NCBI RefSeq assembly: GCF_013816785.1 | Contig: NZ_JACDDV010000005.1 | Coordinates: 1-64,000 of the forward strand | Source of the DNA: Sphingomonas sp. | GTDB taxonomy: Bacteria > Pseudomonadota > Alphaproteobacteria > Sphingomonadales > Sphingomonadaceae | Direction of reading: 5' to 3' | Length of the DNA stretch: 64,000 nucleotides | In this document: in pieces, positions 50,915 through 58,579 of the stretch | Numbering within the stretch: position 1 is the stretch's first letter | How the letters are laid out: each line of letters opens with the position of its first letter | The notes under the pieces: generated by a model | What the model was told of the DNA's origin: nothing | Database searches by the model: none | What the model saw: only the letters and a program-made list of their open reading frames with translations | Position numbers and translations under genes: made by a program

Positions 50915-52459
50915 ATGGCGGTAAACGACGGCTTTTCGGGCTTGATCGCCCGCCTCCCGACTCCGGCCAAGATTCTCCTGATTCTCAGCTTGGCCTTGCT
51001 GCCCCTTGGGGTGGCCAGCGCATGGTCGGCGGCACGTGGACTCGAAGCCGCCAACCACGCCCTCGACGAGCGGTCTCGCGACCAGGCTCGCGTCGCAGCT
51101 GAATCCATGGAAAGCTTGATCGCCCGAAACACCCTGGCGGTTCGGGTCGCTGCCAATGCCGTGCTTTCCGCTCCTCCGGGAGAACACTGCGCCGAAATGC
51201 AGCGCATCCTGGGCATCGCGCCGGCGGTCGGCCGCGAGTTCGCGCTGCTCGACGACGGCGGCCGGCAATTGTGCAGGGTCGGCGACCTGATGCCGCCCGT
51301 CCCCCTCGGCCGCATCGCCCCCGGCGATTTCAGCCTGTGGGCGTCGACCACCAAAGACGCGATAATCGTTCGCGCGGGCGTGGTGCTCGGGTCCACGCTG
51401 GTGCGCGTGCCGACCGTCGATTTGCGAGATGCAGTCGTATCGAAAGGCGTGCCGTTCGGCGGGGTGACGCTGATCGCCGCCGGCCAGGAGTTGGTCGTCA
51501 TCCCGAACAAGGGCGGCAGCGGCCGGATCGTGGAGACGGTGCCGCTCGCGTCGAACCAGGTCGAGGCGCGGATTTCGGTGAGCCGTCTCAATATCCCGAC
51601 GCTCGACCGGCTGTTCATCTTCCTGCCGTTGCTGATGTGGGCTGCGGCAGCGATCATCAGCTGGTGGATGGTCCATCGCCTGCTCATCCGCCCGCTGCGG
51701 CGGCTGCAGGGCGCGGTGGTCGATTATCGGCCGGGCGACGGTCAGTCGCTGGCCATTCCGGAAAGCCTCGGCCCGGCGAGGGAAATCCATGAACTGGGCG
51801 ACGCGTTCCAACGCGCGGTCCAACGGATCGAAGATGCTGAACACGAGGCGCGCGAAGCGCTGGAGGGACAGCGGCGGCTGGTGCGCGAGGTCCACCATCG
51901 GGTGAAGAACAACCTGCAGGTGGTCGCGTCGCTTCTCTCGATCCACGGGCGCAGCGCCGAAGATCGCCAGGCCAAGGCCGCATATTCCTCGATCGGTCGG
52001 CGGGTCGATGCCCTGTCGGTCGTCCACCGCAATCATTATGCCGAGCTTGAGGAGAATCGCGGCATCGCGCTCCGCCCGCTGCTCACCGAGCTTTCCGCAG
52101 GGCTGAAGGCAAGCGCCCCGGCCGAGGCCCGCAAGATCCTCGTCGAACTGGAGCTTGATTCCGTCTCGACCACCCAGGACGTCGCCGTCGCCGCGGCCTT
52201 CCTGATCACCGAAATGGTGGAGTTCGCGATGTTGCGGGCGCCGGCCGACCCGATCGACATTTCGCTTCGCCGGGAAAGCGAACTGACGGCATCACTGTCG
52301 ATCAGCGCATCGGTACTGGTTCCGGACGCCGACACGTCTGAGATCAGCAAGCAGCAGTTCGAACGGATCGTCGAGGGATTGGCGCGGCAGCTGCGCTCAC
52401 CTCTCGAGCGCAAGCTCGGCCGCTACACCGTAACATTGCCGATATTCCCCGATCGTTGA
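50915..52459 (+). CDS. HisKA_2-type sensor kinase homologue with degenerate ATPase domain (PhyP-like)
   Basis: 514 residues. Two transmembrane helices (about 18-38 and 233-255) flank a periplasmic sensor of about 190 residues; a HAMP segment follows (255-305). The HisKA_2 dimerisation motif REVHHRVKNNLQVVASL carries H328. The C-terminal region shows the remains of an HWE/HisKA_2 ATPase, but the N-box Asn is replaced (ITEMVEFAMLRA, versus the usual TELVTNALKH) and no DxGxG motif is seen. It fits PhyP of Sphingomonas, a negative regulator acting as a phosphatase on PhyR. So it probably removes phosphate from PhyR rather than adding it (inference from the missing motifs). Confidence 0.87.
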   Translation: MAVNDGFSGLIARLPTPAKILLILSLALLPLGVASAWSAARGLEAANHALDERSRDQARVAAESMESLIARNTLAVRVAANAVLSAPPGEHCAEMQRILGIAPAVGREFALLDDGGRQLCRVGDLMPPVPLGRIAPGDFSLWASTTKDAIIVRAGVVLGSTLVRVPTVDLRDAVVSKGVPFGGVTLIAAGQELVVIPNKGGSGRIVETVPLASNQVEARISVSRLNIPTLDRLFIFLPLLMWAAAAIISWWMVHRLLIRPLRRLQGAVVDYRPGDGQSLAIPESLGPAREIHELGDAFQRAVQRIEDAEHEAREALEGQRRLVREVHHRVKNNLQVVASLLSIHGRSAEDRQAKAAYSSIGRRVDALSVVHRNHYAELEENRGIALRPLLTELSAGLKASAPAEARKILVELELDSVSTTQDVAVAAAFLITEMVEFAMLRAPADPIDISLRRESELTASLSISASVLVPDADTSEISKQQFERIVEGLARQLRSPLERKLGRYTVTLPIFPDR

Positions 52460-52510
52460 CCGCCGTTTCCCGGCTATGATTGAGCGATTGTATTTTTTTT
52501 GAAGAAGAAC

Positions 52511-52536
52511 GGAACCGACTGCGAAAAGCGGACGTT
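52511..52536 (+). promoter_or_regulatory. EcfG-type promoter without a downstream protein gene
   Basis: GGAAC (52511-52515), 17 bases, CGTT (52533-52536): exact consensus on the plus strand, 51 bases after the kinase stop. The next gene on the plus strand is over 3 kb away. It points at the hairpin pair at 52544-52638. Confidence 0.75.
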
Positions 52537-52542
52537 TTACAA

Positions 52543-52645
52543 GTCGGATAGCGACCTTTTGCCCCCCCGCTCTCGCTATCCGATTACATGGGCCCGGAAC
52601 CGCCAACCCTTCCCCCCCCGGTGGCGTTTCCGGGCCCACATTCGT
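52543..52645 (+). ncRNA. candidate EcfG-dependent small RNA with C-rich loops
   Basis: Predicted to start near 52543, seven bases after the EcfG -10. Hairpin 1: TCGGATAGCGA (52544-52554) pairs perfectly with TCGCTATCCGA (52573-52583), with a seven-C run in its loop. Hairpin 2: arms at 52589-52605 and 52622-52638, 17 pairs with one mismatch, with an eight-C run in its loop. C-rich loops could pair with Shine-Dalgarno sequences, as GsrN of Caulobacter does. Both hairpins are equally present on the minus strand just after the tatC stop, so a role in tatC 3'-end formation is an alternative. No U-run follows hairpin 2; the 3' end is uncertain. Confidence 0.6.
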
Positions 52646-53428
52646 CTAGGCCCCTTCCACATCACCGATTGAGGTTGCCCGCGCCCGGCGCGACGCGCGC
52701 CAGTGCGTAACGCGAATGGCGAGTAGCGCGAGTTCATAGAGGCCGTAAAGCGGCACCAGCAGCAGCAGCATCGAAACGACGTCCGGCGGGGTCAGCACGG
52801 CCGACACCGCAGCCGCAGCGACGATCGCATAACGCCGCGACCCGGCGAGTTGCTCGCGCGTGACGATCCCGGCGCGCTCGAGGATCATCAGGAGGACCGG
52901 CAGGAGGAAGGCGACCCCGAAGCCGAACAGGAAACGGGTAACGAAATTCAGGTAATTGCCGATCGCCGGCAGCGCCTCCTGCGTCACCCCGCCGACATTG
53001 CCGCCGAAGCCGAGCAGAAACTTGAGCGCCCACGGCATCGCCACATAATAAGCGAAGCACGCGCCAGCGGCGAAGAAGAACGGGGTCATCAGCAGGAACG
53101 GCAGAAATGCCTTCTTTTCGGTCTTGTACATGCCGGGCGCGACGAACCGCCATATCTGTGTCGCCAGCACCGGAAAGCTCAGCATCAACGCGGCGAAGAA
53201 AGCCACCTTCACCTCGACGAAAAACGCCTCGAACAGGTCGGTGTAGATTAGCTTGCCCTGCCCGGCGCGGAGCAAAGGCTGGACCAGAATGGCAAATATT
53301 GGTTTGGCGAAATAGAGGCAGGCGAAGAACCCTACCCCCATTGTCGCGACGCACCAAAGCAGGCGGCGACGAAGCTCGATCAGATGCTCGAGCAGCGGCG
53401 CCTTGCTGTCGTCAATGTCACCGATCAT
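52646..53428 (-). CDS. tatC: Sec-independent protein translocase TatC
   Basis: 260-residue TatC with six transmembrane helices; it recognises twin-arginine signal peptides and docks TatA/TatB. The N-terminal cytoplasmic motif APLLEHLIELRRRLLW contains the conserved EL/ELR residues; helix 1 is MGVGFFACLYFAKPIF, followed by a large periplasmic loop and the segment LFGFGVAFLLPVLLMILERAG. It overlaps tatB by ATGA at 53425. It is the last gene of the scpA-scpB-tatA-tatB-tatC unit. The exported ferritin-like proteins at 6015-7871 are likely clients. Confidence 0.96.
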   Translation of the reverse strand: MIGDIDDSKAPLLEHLIELRRRLLWCVATMGVGFFACLYFAKPIFAILVQPLLRAGQGKLIYTDLFEAFFVEVKVAFFAALMLSFPVLATQIWRFVAPGMYKTEKKAFLPFLLMTPFFFAAGACFAYYVAMPWALKFLLGFGGNVGGVTQEALPAIGNYLNFVTRFLFGFGVAFLLPVLLMILERAGIVTREQLAGSRRYAIVAAAAVSAVLTPPDVVSMLLLLVPLYGLYELALLAIRVTHWRASRRARATSIGDVEGA

Positions 53429-53808
53429 GGCAGCGGCCGTTCGGCCGGGGGCAGCGGATCTCCGTCAGGCGCGGCTGGGGCCTCCAGCGGCAGCATCGGC
53501 TCAGGTTCCGGCAGTGCGGTCATCACCACGCCGTCATCGGTTTTGGCGGGCGGGTCGGGATAGACGGCATCGGCTGGATATTGGGAAAGGATGCGCTGAT
53601 TCTCTTCACGCCAATTGCGCTCCATTTCCTCCAATTCGGCCTCGCGCATGACATTTTCGATGCCGGCAGTGAAATGACGGGCATAGCCGCGCACCCGCCC
53701 CACCCAGCGGCCGACGTTGAGCATCACGCGCGGCAGATCCTTGGGCCCGATGAACAGCAAGGCCACGACTGCCACGACGAGCAATTCGGAGGTGTCGACG
53801 CCGAACAT
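53425..53808 (-). CDS. tatB: Sec-independent protein translocase TatB
   Basis: 127 residues. The N-terminal helix MFGVDTSELLVVAVVALLFI and the amphipathic helix GPKDLPRVMLNVGRWVGRVR are typical TatB. The C-terminal part is Pro-rich (PPAKTDDGVVMTALPEPEPM) and not conserved. TatB forms the receptor complex with TatC. It overlaps tatC by ATGA. Confidence 0.93.
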   Translation of the reverse strand: MFGVDTSELLVVAVVALLFIGPKDLPRVMLNVGRWVGRVRGYARHFTAGIENVMREAELEEMERNWREENQRILSQYPADAVYPDPPAKTDDGVVMTALPEPEPMLPLEAPAAPDGDPLPPAERPLP

Positions 53809-53823
53809 GGCGCAGGAAAATAA

Positions 53824-54099
53824 CTAGCGGCTGCTGTCGTCGCTGGGCGGCGGCGGCGTAACTGGATCGGGGCTGCGCGGGGTGATGTCGATCGGTTGCT
53901 GTTGCTGCGGCGTCTGTGGCGGAAGCTGGCGCGGATCGGCCGGGCGCTGCGCCTTGTCATCGTCGTCGGTCATACCCTGCTTGAAGCTCTTCAGCCCCTT
54001 GGCGACATCGCCCATCATCGAGCTGAAGCGATTGCCGCCGAACAAGAGCAGCAGGATGATCGCGAAAATGAGGATATGCCAGAGGCTGAAACCGCCCAT
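53824..54099 (-). CDS. tatA: Sec-independent protein translocase TatA
   Basis: 91 residues. N-terminal helix [40 protein letters not shown] (amphipathic helix with the conserved Phe-Gly hinge) and an acidic, Pro/Gln-rich tail. TatA oligomers form the translocation path. Sixteen bases before tatB, 34 after scpB. Confidence 0.94.
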   Translation of the reverse strand: MGGFSLWHILIFAIILLLLFGGNRFSSMMGDVAKGLKSFKQGMTDDDDKAQRPADPRQLPPQTPQQQQPIDITPRSPDPVTPPPPSDDSSR

Positions 54100-54133
54100 G
54101 AGGAAACTCCGATAAAAGGACTTGGCGACTTAC

Positions 54134-54700
54134 TTAGGCCTCCTCCTCGTCACTTTCCAGCTGAAGCTGAAGCGCCGCCTCGTCGAGCGGATCGAGCAGG
54201 CCCGCAGCCTTCAAATCGTCGATACCCGGCAGGTCGCGCCGCGACCCCAGTCCGAAGTGGGTGAGAAAATCGACGGTTGTCGCATAGAGCAACGGTCGGC
54301 CCGGCCCTTCGCGGCGCCCGGCGGTCCGCACCCAGCCCGCCTCCATCAGCACATCGAGCGTGCCCTTCGAAATCTGCACTCCCCGGATCGCCTCGATCTC
54401 GGCGCGACTGACCGGCTCATGATAGGCGACGATCGCCAGAGTCTCGGTCGCGGCCCGCGACAGCCGCCGCGACTCCTCGCGGGTGCGACGGAGAATGTGG
54501 GCGAGGTCGGGCGCGGTCTGGAAATGCCAGCGGCCGCCGCGCTCGACGAGCTCGATCCCATGCCCGGTGTAGATTTGCGACAGCGCGGCCAACGCCGCTG
54601 CAACTTCACCCTCGCCGGCGAACGCGGCGATTTCCTCGGGCGACAGCGGCTCTGATGAAGCGAAAATCGCGGCTTCGACGGCGCGCTCAAATTCTTCCAT
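54134..54700 (-). CDS. scpB: chromosome segregation/condensation protein ScpB
   Basis: 188-residue dimeric partner of the SMC-ScpA complex, made of two winged-helix domains (AAIFASSEPLSPEEIAAFAG; LAIVAYHEPVSRAEIEAIRG with VQISKGTLDVLMEAGWVRT). It helps condense chromosomes. TGATG overlap with scpA. Confidence 0.93.
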   Translation of the reverse strand: MEEFERAVEAAIFASSEPLSPEEIAAFAGEGEVAAALAALSQIYTGHGIELVERGGRWHFQTAPDLAHILRRTREESRRLSRAATETLAIVAYHEPVSRAEIEAIRGVQISKGTLDVLMEAGWVRTAGRREGPGRPLLYATTVDFLTHFGLGSRRDLPGIDDLKAAGLLDPLDEAALQLQLESDEEEA

Positions 54701-55458
54701 CAGGCCGTGCTTCTCACCAGCAGGTCACCGAAGGCGGCGCCTTGGTCGAGCTCGATCCGCCCCTGGCGGGCCAGTTCCAATGCAGCGACGAAAGAGCTGG
54801 CCAGCGCCGAGCGGCGGTAGGCGGGGTCGGTCGTGACCGGCAGGAACGCCTCGAGCGCGGTCCAGTCGAAGGCTTGCCCGATCAGCGCCGACACGCGCTG
54901 AATCGCATCTTCCAGCGTCATCACCGCGCGCCGGGCGACGATGTGCATCGCCGGCTGGGTCCGCGCCCTGACCCGACCGTAGGCGGCGAACAGGTCGAAG
55001 GCGCTCACCACCCAGGCCGACTTGCGCACAAGACGCAGCCCTTCGGGCGTCCCGCGAGCGAACACATCGCGGCCCATCCGATCTCGGCCCATCAGCCGCG
55101 CCCCGGCCTCGCGCATCGCGTCGAGCCGCTGGAGCCTGAGTTGCAGCCGCATCGCCAACTCTTCAGGGCTGGGATCGATCGTCGAGTCCTTGGGCAGCAA
55201 CAGGCAGGATTTAAGGTAAGCGAGCCACGCCGCCATGACGAGATAATCGGCGGCAATCTCCAGCTTGAGCGCCTTGGCGCCTTCCAGATAAGCGAGATAC
55301 TGCTCGACCAGCGCGAGGATTGAAATCTGATGAAGGTCGACTTTCTGCGCGCGGGCAAGGTTGAGCAGCAGGTCGAGCGGCCCCTCCCACCCGTCGAGGC
55401 TGAGGGTCAGCTCGTCGGACTGGCGTCGCGGCAGTTCGAATTCGTCGGTCTCGCCCAT
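54700..55458 (-). CDS. scpA: chromosome segregation/condensation protein ScpA
   Basis: 252-residue kleisin subunit of the SMC complex. The N-terminal domain LDGWEGPLDLLLNLARAQKV is the family signature; YLVMAAWLAYLKSCLLLPKD follows, and the C-terminal winged helix binds SMC. The start at 55458 (MGETDEFELPRRQ) gives the normal length. nagZ usually precedes scpA in this operon, but here a plus-strand methyltransferase gene sits between them. Confidence 0.93.
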   Translation of the reverse strand: MGETDEFELPRRQSDELTLSLDGWEGPLDLLLNLARAQKVDLHQISILALVEQYLAYLEGAKALKLEIAADYLVMAAWLAYLKSCLLLPKDSTIDPSPEELAMRLQLRLQRLDAMREAGARLMGRDRMGRDVFARGTPEGLRLVRKSAWVVSAFDLFAAYGRVRARTQPAMHIVARRAVMTLEDAIQRVSALIGQAFDWTALEAFLPVTTDPAYRRSALASSFVAALELARQGRIELDQGAAFGDLLVRSTA

Positions 55459-55693
55459 CGTGGACAGCGTAGAAGAAAATTCGAGGCGGGTGAACGCCCC
55501 TCCACTCCCCGTCGCGATCAGAGGATGCAACGGCGCTCTTTTCGACTCGTAGGGGATCTGGCCGGGACCCACGCTTGTCCGGCGGGGCACCCTCTGCTAC
55601 GAATTGATTAACCCCCTTTGCATGCGTGCTTGCGGTCAGCCCGCTTAGTTCCCCGTGAAGAGCTATGCCAATCAGCGACAGGGAGAAAAGTCG

Positions 55694-56761
55694 ATGCCGG
55701 GTTCGGTCGAACGTGAGCCAAGACGTGAAGCAGAAATACTTTCCGTAACGTCGCCGCCGCAACAACCTCCCGCGCAAGTCATGATGCAGCTGATCACGGG
55801 CTATTGGTTGAGTCAGGCCGTGGGCGCAGCGGCTCATCTCGGCATTGCCGATGCGTTGGCCGCGGGTCCTCGCACGAGCGAAGAGCTGGGCCAAACCATC
55901 GGTGTCCAGCCGCAAGCTGTCTTCCGCTTGTTGCGATTGCTGACAAGCCTCGGCGTCTTTCGGCAGGATGAGCACGATAGTTTCGCTCTCAACCCTCTTG
56001 GCGAAACTCTCCTTTCGGAAACTCCTGGATCGGTGCGCGACTTTGCAATCACAGAAACCGCTCCTGGGCATTGGCTACCGTGGGGCAGACTGTCTGACAG
56101 CGTTCGAACGGGCAAGCCGATGGCCCGCGAAACGCTCGGGGCGGAGCTATTCGATTGGTACGCGCAAAATCCTGAAGAGGCCGGGTTTTTCACAGCCGCA
56201 ATGGGCAATCTCTCGGCGCTCGCGGCAGGTGAACTGGTCCGCGTCTACGATTTCACCAATGTAGAAAAAGTGATCGACGTTGGTGGAGCGCACGGAATTC
56301 TGCTTGGCGCGGTTTTGAAGGCGAACCCGAACGCCAGCGGAATTATCTTTGACTTGCCGCACGTAATTGGCACCGCCGAAAACGTAATCGATCCGGCGGT
56401 AAGGGATCGCTACGAACTTGTGAGCGGTGATTTTTTTGAGTCCGTGCCCCCGGGCGCCGACTTGCATATTCTGAAACAGATTGTTCACGACTGGGATGAG
56501 GAACGTGCCTCGCTCCTGCTCAGAAACTGCCATGACGCACTGCGCCCGGGAGGCACGCTGCTTTTGATAGAAATGATCGTACCGGGCGACAACCGTCCCG
56601 ACCTTGCCCAGGCGATGGACTTGAACATGCTTGTTATTCTTGGCGGGCGCGAACGTACCGAGGAAGAGTATCGCAGCATTTTGGCGGCATCGGGGTTCCG
56701 ATTGGAAAGGGTGATTGCAACTCACTCACCGTTCAGCGTCATCGAAGCGCTGCGCGTCTGA
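55694..56761 (+). CDS. O-methyltransferase (acetylserotonin/hydroxyneurosporene type)
   Basis: 355-residue SAM-dependent methyltransferase of the Methyltransf_2 family. The dimerisation domain has LITGYWLSQAVGAAAHLGIA; motif I is KVIDVGGAHGILLGAVLKAN, with motifs FDLPHVI and LKQIVHDWDEERASLLLRNC (catalytic His-Asp). It acts on hydroxyls of phenolics, carotenoids or polyketides; the substrate is unknown. The start at 55694 has GGGAGAAA seven bases upstream. It lies on the opposite strand between nagZ and scpA and looks less GC-rich than both, suggesting it was acquired. Confidence 0.88.
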   Translation: MPGSVEREPRREAEILSVTSPPQQPPAQVMMQLITGYWLSQAVGAAAHLGIADALAAGPRTSEELGQTIGVQPQAVFRLLRLLTSLGVFRQDEHDSFALNPLGETLLSETPGSVRDFAITETAPGHWLPWGRLSDSVRTGKPMARETLGAELFDWYAQNPEEAGFFTAAMGNLSALAAGELVRVYDFTNVEKVIDVGGAHGILLGAVLKANPNASGIIFDLPHVIGTAENVIDPAVRDRYELVSGDFFESVPPGADLHILKQIVHDWDEERASLLLRNCHDALRPGGTLLLIEMIVPGDNRPDLAQAMDLNMLVILGGRERTEEEYRSILAASGFRLERVIATHSPFSVIEALRV

Positions 56762-56794
56762 TCGGCGATCTGGTCAGCAAGGCTCTTCTCGGCG

Positions 56795-57805
56795 TCAGGC
56801 TAGCGCCAGCAACGCGTCGCGCTTGGCCACCGCCTCAGCAAACTCCATTTCGTCGTCGGGCGTGAAGCGCATTGCCATCGCCCGTGCCAGCCGTCCTTCG
56901 GCTTCGGGCGACAACGGCGGAACCGCCTTGGCTACCAGGAGCATATTCTCCAGCTTGCCGTCGCAGTGCAGGGCGACATCGCAGCCAGCGGCGACGCACG
57001 CCGCGGCGCGCGTGCCGTGGTCGCCGCCCAGCGCTTCCATGCCGATGTCATCGCTCATCAGGAAACCTTCGAAGCCGATCCGCTGGCGGATGATGTCGTG
57101 AATCACGATCGGCGATTGTGATGCGGGGCGTTCCGCGTCCCATTGCATGTAAAGCAAGTGGGATGTCATCCCCATCGCCGCGTCGCGCAGCCGCTCGAAC
57201 GGCTCGAGGTCGATCGCCAGCTCCGCTTCGCTCGCCTCGACGATCGGCAGTTCATCATGGCTGTCGACCAGCGCGCGCCCGTGGCCGGGAATATGTTTGA
57301 TCACGCCGAGGACGCCGGCCGACGCGAGCCCGTCGAGGATCGCACGGCCAAGCGCGGCGACCTGCATCGGCTCGGACCCCAGCGCGCGATCGCCGACAAT
57401 GTCGGTCGCGCCTGGCTGGCGCACGTCGAGCATCGGCAGGCAATCGATGTTGACACCCACCTCATGCAGCATCAACCCCAGCGCGCGCGCATTGACCCGC
57501 GCCGCCTCGATCGCGCTCGACGGGGCGATCTGGTAAAGCCGGTCGAACATCTCGCCGCTCGGAAACGCCGGCCATTCGGGCGGCCGCATCCGCGCCACTC
57601 GTCCGCCCTCTTGGTCGATCAGGATCGGCACACCGTCATGGTCTTCAAGGTCGCGCAAACTGTCAGTAAGCCGCCGCAATTGTTCTCGGCTGTCACAGTT
57701 GCGTCGGAACAATATGTAGCCGGCGGGCCGCGCATCGCTAAAAAAATCCGCCTCGTCGGCGGACATCTCGACCCCCGCCAGGCCGTAAATCGCAGCCTGG
57801 GTCAA
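56795..57805 (-). CDS. nagZ: beta-N-acetylhexosaminidase (peptidoglycan recycling)
   Basis: 336-residue family 3 glycoside hydrolase that removes GlcNAc from anhydro-muropeptides in the cytoplasm. Signature VIKHIPGHGRALVDSHDELP holds the flexible-loop Asp-His pair of NagZ, FEGFLMSDDIGMEALGG the nucleophile Asp, and ILIDQEGGRVARMRPPEW the substrate Arg. The start is a TTG at 57805 that overlaps the SPOR gene stop as TTGA, giving MTQAAIYGLAG. It may affect induction of penicillin-recognising enzymes by changing muropeptide levels. Confidence 0.92.
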   Translation of the reverse strand: MTQAAIYGLAGVEMSADEADFFSDARPAGYILFRRNCDSREQLRRLTDSLRDLEDHDGVPILIDQEGGRVARMRPPEWPAFPSGEMFDRLYQIAPSSAIEAARVNARALGLMLHEVGVNIDCLPMLDVRQPGATDIVGDRALGSEPMQVAALGRAILDGLASAGVLGVIKHIPGHGRALVDSHDELPIVEASEAELAIDLEPFERLRDAAMGMTSHLLYMQWDAERPASQSPIVIHDIIRQRIGFEGFLMSDDIGMEALGGDHGTRAAACVAAGCDVALHCDGKLENMLLVAKAVPPLSPEAEGRLARAMAMRFTPDDEMEFAEAVAKRDALLALA

Positions 57806-58494
57806 TTGACGATCAAACAATTCTCGCCAGCGGCCTTCAGCGCCGCGCAAGCGGCGCGCGTCAGATCGGACGATCCGGTCGCGCGCAGGCGATAATAGGG
57901 CTTCCCGGCGACGGTCGCGCTGACCACCGTCTTGCTCATCGCCGCGACTTCGGGAAACCGCCCCGACAGCATCCGCCAAGCGGTATCGGCCTTGATTGTC
58001 GAGCCATAGGCGCCGAGCTGGACCGTCGGCCCAGCCGGCGTAGTCGGCGCGGCGCCATCATCGAGAGCGGGCTCTTTTGTTTCGTGCGGCGGAATTTTCT
58101 TGGGCAGCGGCGGCGGCGCGCCCTCGACCGGTTCGGGCGGCGGCGCTTCCATACCCTGGGGCAGGCGGCGCGTGTCGAGCACCGCGTCGGGGTCCTCGCC
58201 CGCGCTGGTCGAGTAAGCGGTTTCGCTGTCGCCGGCGACATCGAGCCCGCCGGGTTCAATGGGCTTGACCTTGTAGGGACCCGGCTCAGCCCTGATCAGC
58301 TGGGGCGCGCCGGTCACCGCGACGTCACGCCGGCCGATCCAGAAAAAGGTCCCGGCGACAATCACACCCGCAGTCAGCACCAGCACGAGCGCGACCAGCA
58401 TCCTGCGCGCCGACACGCCGCGCGGCCCGTCCTCGTCGTCGACTCCTTCGAGCCAGGGCAAGGCCTGGTCGTCATAGGCGCGTGCGTCGCTCAT
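57802..58494 (-). CDS. SPOR-domain membrane protein
   Basis: 230 residues. N-terminal cytoplasmic tail with ALPWLEGVDDEDG, one transmembrane helix (VALVLVLTAGVIVAGTFFWI), a long Pro-rich linker and a C-terminal SPOR domain (TVQLGAYGSTIKADTAWRML, AGKPYYRLRATG) that binds denuded septal glycan. Such proteins mark division sites. The stop overlaps the nagZ TTG start. The neighbour at 58580-59329 has the same layout. Confidence 0.87.
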   Translation of the reverse strand: MSDARAYDDQALPWLEGVDDEDGPRGVSARRMLVALVLVLTAGVIVAGTFFWIGRRDVAVTGAPQLIRAEPGPYKVKPIEPGGLDVAGDSETAYSTSAGEDPDAVLDTRRLPQGMEAPPPEPVEGAPPPLPKKIPPHETKEPALDDGAAPTTPAGPTVQLGAYGSTIKADTAWRMLSGRFPEVAAMSKTVVSATVAGKPYYRLRATGSSDLTRAACAALKAAGENCLIVN

Positions 58495-58579
58495 CCCGCT
58501 CCCTCTCTCGGTCCGATGCGCGCCATGTTAATCCCGCGAAGCGACAATGACAGGGGCCTTTTTGATGTTTTTGCTCGGC

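Noticed and set aside
52488-52500. T-run after the kinase gene as an intrinsic terminator
   Set aside because: No convincing stem precedes the T-run.
57805-57979. ATG-initiated longer NagZ
   Set aside because: The extra 58 residues overlap the SPOR gene in another frame and are Arg-rich nonsense; the TTG start fits the family N-terminus.
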